Part shown: in pieces, positions 50,978 through 59,932 of the stretch
How positions within the stretch are numbered: the first letter of the stretch is position 1
How the letters are laid out: each line of letters starts with the position of its first letter
Assembly: GCF_900188125.1 (NCBI RefSeq)
Contig: NZ_FZOW01000008.1
Span: 1 to 64,000, forward strand
Direction: 5' to 3'
DNA length: 64,000 nt
Origin: Rhodococcoides kyotonense
GTDB taxonomy: Bacteria; Actinomycetota; Actinomycetes; Mycobacteriales; Mycobacteriaceae
Made by a program: the position numbers and the translations under genes
Notes under the pieces: model-generated
Seen by the model: the letters and a program-made list of their open reading frames with translations, nothing else
Database searches by the model: none
Told to the model about the DNA's origin: nothing

Positions 50978-51952
50978 GTGCCCGAATCGTCCACCCCCTC
51001 TGTAGTAGCTGTCGGCGCCTCCGCCGGGGGTGTCGAGGCGCTGACCGCGTTCGTGGCTCACCTGCCCCGGGACTTTCCACACGCCGTTCTGGTCACACTC
51101 CACATGCCCGCGCACGGGACCAGCGCCCTCGCCCACATCCTCGACCGATCCGGCTTGCTGACGGCCGTCACGGCAGAGAGCGGTATGCACCTGCAGCCCG
51201 GCGTCATCTACGCCGCGCGACCCGATCGTCACCTTCTCGTCCACGACGGCACGATCTTGCTGAGCGACGGCCCGACGGAAAGCGGGCACCGGCCGTCGAT
51301 CAACGCTCTTTTCCGGTCGGTCGCGTTGCACTCCGGGCCTCGCGGCATCGGCGTCCTGCTGTCCGGAGTGGGCGACGACGGCGTGGAAGGTCTCGCCGCC
51401 ATCGCGGAACGCGGCGGTGTGACCGTCGCGCAACATCCCGACGACGCTGTCTACCCGACCCTGCCGTGCAATGCGATCGATGCCATCACCGTCGATCACG
51501 TCCTTCCTGTCGGCCAGATCGGCCCGAAACTCGCGACCCTCGTCATTCCCCCGGTCGACGTCGCGCCGCCCCAGAACGACCGGCTGAAATTCGAAGACGA
51601 AATCGCACGCAGCAGTCGGTACGAACGCGGACCCACCGGAGACAACCTCGGCTCCCCGTCGGGATATGTGTGCCCCGACTGCGGGGGTGCGCTGATCGCC
51701 GTGGACGACAACAACAACTACCGCTGCCACATCGGGCACGGATGGACCGGGGCTGCTCTCCTCGACGCCCAGGACGACCGGATCGAACAAGCGCTGTCGA
51801 TCGCGCTGCGCAGCCTGCACGAGCGAATCCACCTCGCGACGTCCCTCGCCGTCCGTGCGAAAGCAGGAGCGCTTCAGGACAAGTACCGCAAGTCCGCTCA
51901 TGAGGCCAGGACGGCAGCAGACACTCTGAGTGCGGCGTTGAAGCGCACGTAG
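50978..51952 (+). CDS. cheB: CheB-type methylesterase without receiver domain, with C-terminal Cys motif
   Basis: A 324-residue protein starting at GTG 50978. Residues ~8-190 are the CheB methylesterase fold: catalytic S15 (GASAGGVE), H42 (LHMP) and D134 (SGVGDDGVEGL), plus RPSINALF. The usual N-terminal phosphoacceptor receiver domain is absent. The C-terminal region has a zinc-ribbon-like motif (YVCPDCGGALI and YRCHIGHGW) followed by an Ala-rich helical tail. Deamidase/demethylase activity toward receptors is expected from the fold, but receptors are not in the window. Divergent from cheR. Confidence 0.88.
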   Translation: MPESSTPSVVAVGASAGGVEALTAFVAHLPRDFPHAVLVTLHMPAHGTSALAHILDRSGLLTAVTAESGMHLQPGVIYAARPDRHLLVHDGTILLSDGPTESGHRPSINALFRSVALHSGPRGIGVLLSGVGDDGVEGLAAIAERGGVTVAQHPDDAVYPTLPCNAIDAITVDHVLPVGQIGPKLATLVIPPVDVAPPQNDRLKFEDEIARSSRYERGPTGDNLGSPSGYVCPDCGGALIAVDDNNNYRCHIGHGWTGAALLDAQDDRIEQALSIALRSLHERIHLATSLAVRAKAGALQDKYRKSAHEARTAADTLSAALKRT

Positions 51953-51954
51953 CA

Positions 51955-52779
51955 CTACTTCTCCGACACGGGTGCGGCAGCGCGGAACGCGGCCCACATC
52001 CGCTCACCCAGTTCGCGCTGCCCCGCCGCGTTGTAGTGAATCTTCTCGGTTTCGCCGTTGTACAGCCCGCGCGGACCCTCCACGTACACCACCTGGCGAC
52101 GACGGTTCGGCGTATCACGGTGCACCGCATCGATGACCGGATAGTCAGGATGTCCCGACTCGATCTCGTCCGGCACCATCTGCCCGATCACGAACGGCAC
52201 CTGGCCGAATTGTGCTCGTAGAGTATCGATCACGAGGTCGAGCTTCGCCGCATACACCGGACCGGGCGTCAGCGGAACGTCGCTCTCGCCTTGGTGCCAC
52301 AGTACGGCCGCCAGCGTGTTCTCGGAGTTCAGAGCGAGCCCGGACTTCACGCGCGCCACCGCATCCCAGAACAGGTTGACGCGTGCTCCGCGGTCCGCCG
52401 GGTCCCATGAGATCCCGTACTTCCGCGCAAAGGCGGAGTCACCACGCGCATACGGAACGAGAAGAACGGGCATGCCCGACGCCTCAGCCAGATTGCGTCC
52501 GAACGTCGTCGCGAATCCCACTGCCTTGGAGGGCACTTCGTGGAACAGCGGGTCGCAGCCCGCAACGATCGTGTCTTTCGAACGACCCGACGACGCCCAC
52601 TGATGCACCCGCGGATGTGGCTTGTCCAGCCCACTCGGGTCGAGGCCGATGCCAGCACCGTGCGCGTTGGACTGGCCGAGAACTGCGACGACGAGGTACG
52701 GCTCGCTCGACGGCGGCACCGCGATTCCGGTTCCCAATCGACGCTTCACGATATCCTTCGCCCGCACAACAAGACTCAT
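51955..52779 (-). CDS. SGNH-hydrolase / sialate-O-acetylesterase-like protein
   Basis: A 274-residue hydrolase of the SASA/DUF303-like acetylesterase type. The nucleophile S37 is in VLGQSNAHG, an oxyanion/Trp-containing WHQGESD follows at ~161-167, and the catalytic His is H248 in KIHYNAAGQ. No signal peptide is evident. The likely reaction is removal of O-acetyl groups from a glycan. It is the last gene of the polysaccharide operon, 12 bp after the first lipase gene, which fits a role in polymer de-acetylation. Confidence 0.78.
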   Translation of the reverse strand: MSLVVRAKDIVKRRLGTGIAVPPSSEPYLVVAVLGQSNAHGAGIGLDPSGLDKPHPRVHQWASSGRSKDTIVAGCDPLFHEVPSKAVGFATTFGRNLAEASGMPVLLVPYARGDSAFARKYGISWDPADRGARVNLFWDAVARVKSGLALNSENTLAAVLWHQGESDVPLTPGPVYAAKLDLVIDTLRAQFGQVPFVIGQMVPDEIESGHPDYPVIDAVHRDTPNRRRQVVYVEGPRGLYNGETEKIHYNAAGQRELGERMWAAFRAAAPVSEK

Positions 52780-52791
52780 GACTTCTCGCCT

Positions 52792-53985
52792 CTACTCGCA
52801 GTCGTCGACGGCGGGTTCGCCGGCGAATCGTTCGCCAATCCATCGATTCACAGCATCCCCGTCGACATCGCCGTGTCCTTTACCCGGCTGACGGTCGATC
52901 GCGATCACGTCGCCCAAGCCGCACGCCTTGTCCAGCGCGGCATCCGTCCACTCCGCATCGATGTATGTGTCGGCGTCGCCGTAGACGACGAGCATCGGCG
53001 CCGACGCACCCTGCTGCGGGACCGCCATCTGCTCGAGCAGTCGGCGCAATCGTGTTGCCGCTTCGGGGGTTCGGGGCGCGAAGTCCGTTGCACCGATCCG
53101 ATCGGCGGCATCACTGTGCGCCGACGCGACATCCGGGGTGCAGCCACTCAGCACGTCCCAGTTCTCGGCTGCGTTGCCGCTGCGGTAGAGGTCCAAGTCC
53201 AGACCCGGGAGTCGTCTCGACAGAGATTCCAACACCCACTGCAGCAGCGGAGCTTGATCCGCTGTCAACGTTCCCTGCTCCGCTTTGTCGACGAGACCCA
53301 CCATGTTCGCGCCGGGGGCCAGGCTCACAGAGCCCAGCAAGTCCAATTCCGGTGCGTAACCGGCTTGTTCGTTGGCCGCCCATGCTGCACCGCCGCCCTG
53401 CGAACCCCCGAACGCGACCCATCTCTCCGAGACGTCAGGAAAGACGTGCCGCAATGCACGCACGGCGTCGATCATGGTGTACCCGGCCGATATGTTGTCC
53501 AGATACGGGTGAACCCCGGCGTGCCCGAGGCCCTCGTAATCCGTTATCGCAACGGCATATCCGGCTGCCGCGTACCCCGCTACGAGTGGCGCGACGCCCA
53601 GCAGATCGGACGACAACGACGGACCGCATGCTTCGTCGATCCCCGTCGTACCGTGGCCGAACGAGATGACGGGCCACCCGCCGTCCGGCGCAACACCGCT
53701 CGGAGTGAACACACTCCCGGACACTTCGGTGTCCACGGATCGATACACCACGCGGGCAGCGTTCACCCCCGATCTGGTAACCGTCCACGGAAGATTCGGC
53801 ATCGTCTCGGCACTGACGATCGAGCCAGGTCCGGTTCCCGGATCGGCGACCTCGATGGGCTCGGACGGCTTGTCGCGGAACGCGAACGCAGCGATACCGG
53901 GCACGGCGAACACCGACGGCGTGGCCGCACAGCCCGATACCAGAAGTGCCGACGCTGCGAGCATCACTGCCGCTGCGATCCTCAT
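52792..53985 (-). CDS. secretory lipase-family lipoprotein (lipase 1)
   Basis: A 397-residue alpha/beta-hydrolase of the actinobacterial/fungal secretory-lipase (LIP) family. The N-terminal signal ends in lipobox LVSGC (Cys19), so the enzyme is anchored outside the membrane. The oxyanion-type HGTTG is at 111-115, the nucleophile S195 in FGGSQGG, and Asp/His residues near YGDADTYID and GKGHGDVDGD complete a probable triad. ATG 53985 overlaps the stop of the GH39-like gene. It is one of three paralogues in this cluster and likely acts on acyl esters of envelope lipids or polysaccharide. Confidence 0.85.
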   Translation of the reverse strand: MRIAAAVMLAASALLVSGCAATPSVFAVPGIAAFAFRDKPSEPIEVADPGTGPGSIVSAETMPNLPWTVTRSGVNAARVVYRSVDTEVSGSVFTPSGVAPDGGWPVISFGHGTTGIDEACGPSLSSDLLGVAPLVAGYAAAGYAVAITDYEGLGHAGVHPYLDNISAGYTMIDAVRALRHVFPDVSERWVAFGGSQGGGAAWAANEQAGYAPELDLLGSVSLAPGANMVGLVDKAEQGTLTADQAPLLQWVLESLSRRLPGLDLDLYRSGNAAENWDVLSGCTPDVASAHSDAADRIGATDFAPRTPEAATRLRRLLEQMAVPQQGASAPMLVVYGDADTYIDAEWTDAALDKACGLGDVIAIDRQPGKGHGDVDGDAVNRWIGERFAGEPAVDDCE

Positions 53986-55532
53986 TGGGACTGCACCTGC
54001 GCACCCGAGTCGGATTCCCAACGGATACTTCCGAATTCGAAGTCACTGACCCGAGCCGTGCCGTCCTGGTACTCCTCCGACGTGGGATAACCGATCTCCG
54101 GTGTCCACGCGTCGAGGATGGCGCCGCGCACCAGATGCACACCGGTCCGCTCCGAATAGAACACCCGAGCCCCGCCGTCCGCGTTCAACTGCTGCATCCC
54201 TTGCACATACGGGCCCGAAGGAAGAAAGCCGGACTCCAGCACCGCAGCCGACACCTGATGCGGCGACATGACATACCCGTCGTGCGAGCGGAACAGCATC
54301 CCACCCTCGAACTGTTGCGCGACGTACGGCCTGCCGATCCTGTCGTGGCCCGGATACACCGGAGTCAGCGCCTCTCCCAACGACGACATACTCTGCGCCA
54401 CAGCGTGCATCCCGAGGTAGTCCGGATCGACGAGCATGCCCGACGCGATCGCCGACGTCACCGCCTCGTACGCGGGCTTCGGCGTGAAATCACGACGCAG
54501 AACCCCGAAATTGTCCTCCGGGTTCTGCGAATCGGCCAGACGATCACGAATCTCGTGCACATACATCGGCCCGGCATAGGGCAGCTGGCTCCATTCATGG
54601 ATGAACGACGACATCAACTCGCCCTGACGATCTTCGGTGATTCCGGCACCCACGTCGGTCGGTGAGCCGAACTCGGTAGCCCAGATCTGCTTCTGGTCGT
54701 CACCGTTGTGGAGCATTTCGCGTCGCATGTCCGCGATCATCCGCAACGCGCCGTCGGGAATCGACTCGGTGCCGACGAGCGTGCCCGGGTACGAGTACGG
54801 ATGAACCGACAGGACATCGAAATATCCTTGTGCGCCAGCCTGATACATACGTTGCAGGAACGTCAGCCCGTTCATCGTGTTCTCGTTGTCACCGACGGCT
54901 CCGATGGCCCCACCGACGACGACCGCATCCGGATCCACGGCCTTGATCTGTGTATACGCCTGCTGCAGCATCGCGGCATACAGTTCAGGGTCGGCCCACG
55001 GCGCGAAGAACACCTTGCCGTTGGGCTCGTTCCATATCTCGTAGTGCTGGACGCGACCCGAGAAGTGCTGTGCCACTTGCCCCGCGTACTGCCCGTACTC
55101 CTCCGCGGACGCCGGTTTGCTCGTCAGGCCGAGCTGTGGGTCCGCCGCCGCCCATTCGGGGGTGTAGTCGAGGATCGCGAGCACCTCGATTCCTCGCTCC
55201 AACGCGGCATCGACGACGCGGTCCGTCGGCTCCCAGACCTGCAGTCCCCGTTGCGGTTCCAACAACGGCCACGCCATGTCGAGGCGCAACCGCGACGACC
55301 CGGATGCCGCCACCGCGTCGAGACTGCGGTCGAGTTCGTCCTCGCTCGCCCACAACAACGGCGCACCTCCGGTGAAACCGATGGGCTTCAACGGAATCGG
55401 CGTGAGCGACGCAGGATCCGGATCGGGGATGCTCGGCCCGTCGAGGACGAGCGCGTCGTTCTGCTGAACCGGCGCTGCGGTACAGCCTGCAACCAGAGTG
55501 CACACCGCCGCCGCGAGGAGCAGTCGTCTCAC
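53982..55532 (-). CDS. GH39-like glycoside hydrolase lipoprotein with LGFP-like C-terminal region
   Basis: A 516-residue lipoprotein: signal and lipobox LVAGC (Cys17). Residues ~55-360 form a TIM-barrel glycoside-hydrolase domain with acid/base E169 in IWNEPN and nucleophile E287 in WATEFG, as in family GH39/GH5-like enzymes. From ~380 to the end are repeats resembling LGFP modules (GRPYVAQQFEGGMLF, AWTPEIGYPTSEEY, FEFGSIRWE), which often target mycolata cell walls. It may cleave or trim the exopolysaccharide. It is coupled by 4-bp overlaps to both neighbours. Confidence 0.83.
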   Translation of the reverse strand: MRRLLLAAAVCTLVAGCTAAPVQQNDALVLDGPSIPDPDPASLTPIPLKPIGFTGGAPLLWASEDELDRSLDAVAASGSSRLRLDMAWPLLEPQRGLQVWEPTDRVVDAALERGIEVLAILDYTPEWAAADPQLGLTSKPASAEEYGQYAGQVAQHFSGRVQHYEIWNEPNGKVFFAPWADPELYAAMLQQAYTQIKAVDPDAVVVGGAIGAVGDNENTMNGLTFLQRMYQAGAQGYFDVLSVHPYSYPGTLVGTESIPDGALRMIADMRREMLHNGDDQKQIWATEFGSPTDVGAGITEDRQGELMSSFIHEWSQLPYAGPMYVHEIRDRLADSQNPEDNFGVLRRDFTPKPAYEAVTSAIASGMLVDPDYLGMHAVAQSMSSLGEALTPVYPGHDRIGRPYVAQQFEGGMLFRSHDGYVMSPHQVSAAVLESGFLPSGPYVQGMQQLNADGGARVFYSERTGVHLVRGAILDAWTPEIGYPTSEEYQDGTARVSDFEFGSIRWESDSGAQVQSQ

Positions 55533-56785
55533 TTGGACTTGTACCTACGAGCCAACATCAGCGCCGGCTTCTCCACGAGACGGTACGTGAGCGTGCCGAA
55601 CACGATGCTGACAACGGTGACCACGACGAAGTTCCACAGCATGCCTGCCGGACTGTCACCCGCCATCCAGCCGAAGCGTCCGACCATGATGAGAATCGGG
55701 AAGTGCCACAGGTACACGCTGAGCGAGATGGTGCCGATGTAGCTGAGAGGCGCCCAATCGGCGCGTTCGGCGAACTTCGACTTCTCACCGCGAGCCAACG
55801 GCACGATGATGAACAGGATCAGCAACGCCGACCCGATCGCGACGAACGTGCTCTGCCACCGGGAATTGTCGTCGATCAACTTCAGCGAGATGGCCGCGAC
55901 CGGAATCATCGCCAATCCTGCCCACCACCGCATGCGAGTGACGAACCGGCCCTTCATGATTCCGCGTTCGATGGCCACGAACACGACGGCGACGAGCATG
56001 CCGTACGTGAAGTTGTCGGCGAGCGACCAGAAGCTGCGGCTCAGGACCGCGATCTCGTTGGGACCCCACTCGAGCAACAGCGGATCCGTGATGCCCGACG
56101 CCTCGGCGCGGCTCTGCGTGTACAGCTTGCCGGTGAGGCCGATGAGGAACATCACCGCGACAGGGATCATCGCAAGAACGGGAGCACCGATGTTCGTGCG
56201 CTTCCGTAGGGAGAAGGAGATGGCGGCGAGCAACGGCAACGCGATGTAGAACGCGAACTCGAGCGACAGCGACCACGACGGGTTGATACCGGTCTGCAGG
56301 TACTGCGGGATGTACGAGTGCACGAGCGTCAGATTCGCCAGCAGCGCAAGCGGATCGGTCAGCATGCCGAGTCCGGCGTCGGTGAAGTGTCGTTCGGCGA
56401 CGGCGGTGTTCTCGGTGAACACGGCTCGGAGCACGAAGCTGCACAGCAGGAAGATGACGATGTACGCCGGGAAGACACGAAGGACGCGGTGGACGGCGTA
56501 ACTCTTGGTGTCCGGCATCGGTTTTCCCGCGAACAGCCTGCGTACCATCGGCAGGAAGATCAGGAACCCGGACAGTGCGAAGAAGAAGACAAGGCCTTGC
56601 CCGAGCAGACCCAGCTTGAACGTCGCGACCGTCTGTGGGCTGTTGTGGCCACCGACGTGCACGGCGAGGACCATCAGGCAGGCGACTCCGCGTGGTCCGT
56701 CCAGACCGAGGATCCGCGCGGGTCGCTTGTCGGTCGGTGCGGGTTCGGTGGCCGCTGCGGCTGTCCTGTCGGGGGTAGCAGTCAT
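55529..56785 (-). CDS. acyltransferase family 3 membrane protein
   Basis: A 418-residue integral membrane O-acyltransferase. It starts after a short soluble N-terminus with ARILGLDGPRGVACLMVLAVHVGG, where the catalytic His of the R-x10-H type motif lies, then about ten helices (FFFALSGFLIFLP, PSWSLSLEFAFYIALPLL, SLSVYLWHFPILIMV). The family transfers acetyl or acyl groups to glycans and lipids. In this operon it probably acylates the exopolysaccharide. ATG 56785 is used rather than a longer frame to 56959 that overlaps the upstream gene. Confidence 0.86.
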   Translation of the reverse strand: MTATPDRTAAAATEPAPTDKRPARILGLDGPRGVACLMVLAVHVGGHNSPQTVATFKLGLLGQGLVFFFALSGFLIFLPMVRRLFAGKPMPDTKSYAVHRVLRVFPAYIVIFLLCSFVLRAVFTENTAVAERHFTDAGLGMLTDPLALLANLTLVHSYIPQYLQTGINPSWSLSLEFAFYIALPLLAAISFSLRKRTNIGAPVLAMIPVAVMFLIGLTGKLYTQSRAEASGITDPLLLEWGPNEIAVLSRSFWSLADNFTYGMLVAVVFVAIERGIMKGRFVTRMRWWAGLAMIPVAAISLKLIDDNSRWQSTFVAIGSALLILFIIVPLARGEKSKFAERADWAPLSYIGTISLSVYLWHFPILIMVGRFGWMAGDSPAGMLWNFVVVTVVSIVFGTLTYRLVEKPALMLARRYKSK

Positions 56786-56795
56786 TTCTCTCGCC

Positions 56796-58013
56796 TTAGG
56801 GTTGTGGCGGTGCGGGGCACGAACTGAGGGCCGGGACGCCCGAGAAGCGCTCGGTGATCCACGGGAACGCAGCAGCTCCGTCGATGTCTGCGTGACCTGC
56901 AGCGGGCTGCAGGAGAGATTGAAGAGTGTCTCCGGAAGCACACGCCGCGCCGATGGCATTGTCCGTCCACGGCTGGGAGATCAGCGAGTCCTGACCTCCG
57001 TAGATCACCAGCATCGGTGCCGATGCGGCAGCGCGCGGCAGGCTCATCTCGCGCAGGTACCCTTCGAGGGCCCTGGTGGCCTCCGGCGTCGCCGGCCGCA
57101 GATCGTCGTCGTCGATCTGCGCCGCCAACGAGGTACGGTCCGCTGCGAGAGGCCCACCGCACGCGGACAATTCGTCCCATCGTTCCTCGACGATGCCGCG
57201 GCGGTAGTCGTCCAGGTCGATCTCCGGGTGCGACTGCGCCAGACCGACGAGCACCCACTGCAACAGCGGTTTCTGATCGGCTGTCAGGGTCCCGTCGGCT
57301 GCTGCCTGGGCGAGACCGGTGATGTCGGCTGCCGGTACGAGGCTGACCGACCCGACGAGGTCGAGACCTTCACCGTACGACGACGCGAGTTCGTTTGCGG
57401 CCCATGCCGCTTGGCCACCCTGCGAGCCACCGAACGATGCCCAGCGATCCGAGCTGTCCGGAACCAACTTCTGGGCAGCACGCACCGAGTCGATCAAATT
57501 GTTCGCAGCCGTTGTCGCGTCGAGATACGGATGATAGGTGGAGTCGAGACCGAGACCCTGATAGTCGGACACCGCCACGACGTACCCGGACCGCACGAGC
57601 GCGGTCACGATCGGCGAACTCCCCAGCAACTCGGGGTCGGTGGACGGTGCACAGTCCGGCTGTACACCCGTGGTGCCGTGGCCGTACGCGATGACCGGCC
57701 AACCACCGTCGGGTGCTTCACCTTTCGGTGCGAAGATCGTGCCCGACACCTCCGTGGGCCGGCCGTCCACGCCCGAGGTGGAGCGATAGACGACGCGCGC
57801 AGCCGTCGACGAAATGGTGCTGAGGCGGCGGTCGACGGTCAACAGCTCCTCGGCGCTGACCAGTGAACCAGGTCCCGAGTCGGTGTAGTCGGCCGTCAAC
57901 GTTGCGCCGAACGCAGCTGCGTCGGCCGGTGTCTCACTGTCGCTGGAACACCCGGCGAACACGAGAGCCATCGATACCGCGCACGCCCCGCCGACGCGTC
58001 GTAGATGCTTCAC
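56796..58013 (-). CDS. secretory lipase-family lipoprotein (lipase 2)
   Basis: A 405-residue lipase-family lipoprotein with signal and lipobox VFAGC (Cys22). HGTTG is at 112-116, nucleophile S197 in FGGSQGG, and downstream acidic and His motifs (YGGQDSLIS, AAGHADIDGA). It is clearly paralogous to lipase 1 and lipase 3 along its whole length, including SDYQGLGLDSTYHPYLD. It sits between the Wzz gene (58010 overlap) and the acyltransferase gene (10 bp gap), so all three lie in one operon. Confidence 0.86.
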   Translation of the reverse strand: MKHLRRVGGACAVSMALVFAGCSSDSETPADAAAFGATLTADYTDSGPGSLVSAEELLTVDRRLSTISSTAARVVYRSTSGVDGRPTEVSGTIFAPKGEAPDGGWPVIAYGHGTTGVQPDCAPSTDPELLGSSPIVTALVRSGYVVAVSDYQGLGLDSTYHPYLDATTAANNLIDSVRAAQKLVPDSSDRWASFGGSQGGQAAWAANELASSYGEGLDLVGSVSLVPAADITGLAQAAADGTLTADQKPLLQWVLVGLAQSHPEIDLDDYRRGIVEERWDELSACGGPLAADRTSLAAQIDDDDLRPATPEATRALEGYLREMSLPRAAASAPMLVIYGGQDSLISQPWTDNAIGAACASGDTLQSLLQPAAGHADIDGAAAFPWITERFSGVPALSSCPAPPQP

Positions 58014-58681
58014 CGTCTGGTTCCCCCGTCCTCGTCCGTGATGTCTTCGATCTGGTCGCGGTAGTCGATGGAGTCTCGGCGCAACCCGGATGCCACGACG
58101 AGCACGCAGCTGATGACGAACCCCGTTCCGCCACCGACGATCACGTTGCCCATCAACGTCTTCTCGGCCGCAGGCACCGACGCCGCGTCGACGAGCGTCA
58201 CCTCGGATACCGGGCCGTCGGCACCGAGGTCGACCTCGGAGACGAGCTGAATCAGGTTGGTGGCCACCGAGTTCGCGATGTCACGAGCATCCTCGCCCGT
58301 GTCGGCGGTTGCCGAGATCTCGATCAGCGCGGAGCCTGGTTTCGGGAGTACGACGAGGTCCTGCTTCAAGTCCGCCGGCTCGAGGCCGAGACCCAACTCC
58401 ACGCTGACGCGTCGTAGCACCTGCTCGCTCGTCGCGAGCTGCACGTAACTTTCGACGCGCAACAGTGAACTGCGATTGCCGTCGAGTGCGGCACGCGATG
58501 TCGAGGGGCCCTGCGCCGTCAAGAACACGCGCGAGTGTGCCGTATACGTCGGCGACACAAGCGACGTCGCGAGCCACGATCCCGCGAGACACAACACCGT
58601 CGCGGCAAGGATCAACGCCCAGGAGTCACGGATCATCCGCCCGTAGTCCTTCAGCCGTGGCACTCCGACGGGCGCGATCAT
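58010..58681 (-). CDS. Wzz/chain-length-determinant polysaccharide co-polymerase
   Basis: A 223-residue protein with two membrane helices, at about 22-42 (WALILAATVLCLAGSWLATSLV) and 176-198, and an extracytoplasmic domain between them (RVFLTAQGPS, SYVQLATSEQVLRRV, DIANSVATNLIQLV), the Wzz architecture. It lacks a kinase domain. It likely controls chain length or export of a polysaccharide with the Wzy-like polymerase. Its start overlaps the lipase 3 stop and its stop overlaps the lipase 2 start, so it is wedged between two lipase genes. Confidence 0.82.
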   Translation of the reverse strand: MIAPVGVPRLKDYGRMIRDSWALILAATVLCLAGSWLATSLVSPTYTAHSRVFLTAQGPSTSRAALDGNRSSLLRVESYVQLATSEQVLRRVSVELGLGLEPADLKQDLVVLPKPGSALIEISATADTGEDARDIANSVATNLIQLVSEVDLGADGPVSEVTLVDAASVPAAEKTLMGNVIVGGGTGFVISCVLVVASGLRRDSIDYRDQIEDITDEDGGTRR

Positions 58682-59928
58682 CGATTCAGCTCACAGGTGT
58701 CGACGACGCTCTGACCGGCGAACCGCGCCTTGACCCACGGAAGCGACCGCGTGCTGTCGAGGTTCCCGTGCCCTTCACCGCGATGCAGCTCGTATTCGAC
58801 GACGTCGCCCGACGCGCAGGCCCTCTCCAGAGCCTTCTCCGTCCACGGCTGGAGGATCAGGTCGTCTTCCGAGCCGTACATGACCAGCAACGGTGACGTC
58901 GACTTCTGTTGCGGTACAGCCATTCCAGCGAGCCACCCACGCAAGCGGTCCGTCGCTTCGACGCTCGCCGGTCGCAGATCCGCGGGCTGCAGCCGAACGA
59001 CCAACTCCGGCACGAGATCGGAGCCCGGCGGGACGCACTGCATGAAGTCGTCCCACCGCTCCCGCGCCAGCCCGGATCGGTAGTCGTCGAGATTCATCTC
59101 CGGATGCGTGATGGACAGCCCCCGCAAGGCGTACATGAGGAGGGGGTACTGCGCCCGTGTCAACGTGCCTGCGGCAGCTGCGTCGGCGAGACCGGCCATG
59201 TCCGAGACGGGCACGATGGCAGCGGTGCCGACGAGATTCAGGCCTCCGCCGTACTCGCCGTTGCGGTCGCTGGCAGACCACGCCGCCATGCCGCCCAGCG
59301 ACACACCGTAGGCAGCCCACCTGTCGCTCAGCGTCGGAACCAAGTTGCGTGCCGCACGCACGGCGTCGATCATGTTGTAGCCGAGCGTCTTCGAGTCCAG
59401 ATACGGGTGATAGTCGCCGTCGAGGCCCAACCCCTGGTAGTCCGACATCGTCACCGCGTAGCCGTTCAGCACCAATGCTGCGACGATCGGTGCGCTGCCG
59501 AGCAGGTTCGCGTACTCCGACGGCCCGCAGTTGTTCAGCACACCCGTCGTACCGTGACCGAAGGAGATGATCGGCCAACCGCCCTCGGGCGCAGTGCCTC
59601 CGGGCAGTACGACGACTCCTGAGACGTTCGTGGACCGCCCGTCGATTCCCGACGTCGAGCGATACACGACACGTGTTGCAGTCGCGCCCAATTCGGTGAT
59701 GTCGGCGGCGATATCGACGATCGGATCCGCCGCCAGGAGCGAGCCCGGACCCGTGTCCGCCATGTTCGGCGGTGGGAGCGGCTCGGGTGGCTGCGTCGTT
59801 GCGGTGACGGGCGCTGTGGCGACGTCGGGTGACAGGACCACTCGGTTGTCGCCCGCACAGCCCGCCAGAAGCAGAGCAGCGGCACACAGTCCTGCCGCGA
59901 CACGGACCGGTCTCGTGGACCGCACCAT
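58678..59928 (-). CDS. secretory lipase-family lipoprotein (lipase 3)
   Basis: A 416-residue lipase-family lipoprotein with lipobox LLAGC (Cys24), HGTTG at 125-129, and nucleophile S210 in YGVSLGG, a variant of the GGSQGG found in paralogues 1 and 2. A late EGHGNLDSTR motif carries the probable His. The different elbow sequence suggests that specificity or activity has diverged. It is transcribed directly after the Wzz/BY-kinase gene with a 4-bp gap. Confidence 0.85.
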   Translation of the reverse strand: MVRSTRPVRVAAGLCAAALLLAGCAGDNRVVLSPDVATAPVTATTQPPEPLPPPNMADTGPGSLLAADPIVDIAADITELGATATRVVYRSTSGIDGRSTNVSGVVVLPGGTAPEGGWPIISFGHGTTGVLNNCGPSEYANLLGSAPIVAALVLNGYAVTMSDYQGLGLDGDYHPYLDSKTLGYNMIDAVRAARNLVPTLSDRWAAYGVSLGGMAAWSASDRNGEYGGGLNLVGTAAIVPVSDMAGLADAAAAGTLTRAQYPLLMYALRGLSITHPEMNLDDYRSGLARERWDDFMQCVPPGSDLVPELVVRLQPADLRPASVEATDRLRGWLAGMAVPQQKSTSPLLVMYGSEDDLILQPWTEKALERACASGDVVEYELHRGEGHGNLDSTRSLPWVKARFAGQSVVDTCELNR

Positions 59929-59932
59929 GCGT

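Noticed and set aside
50744..51997. A 417-codon minus-strand frame across cheB
   Set aside because: Opposite to an intact CheB triad; composition is Arg/Asp/Val biased with no conserved motif.
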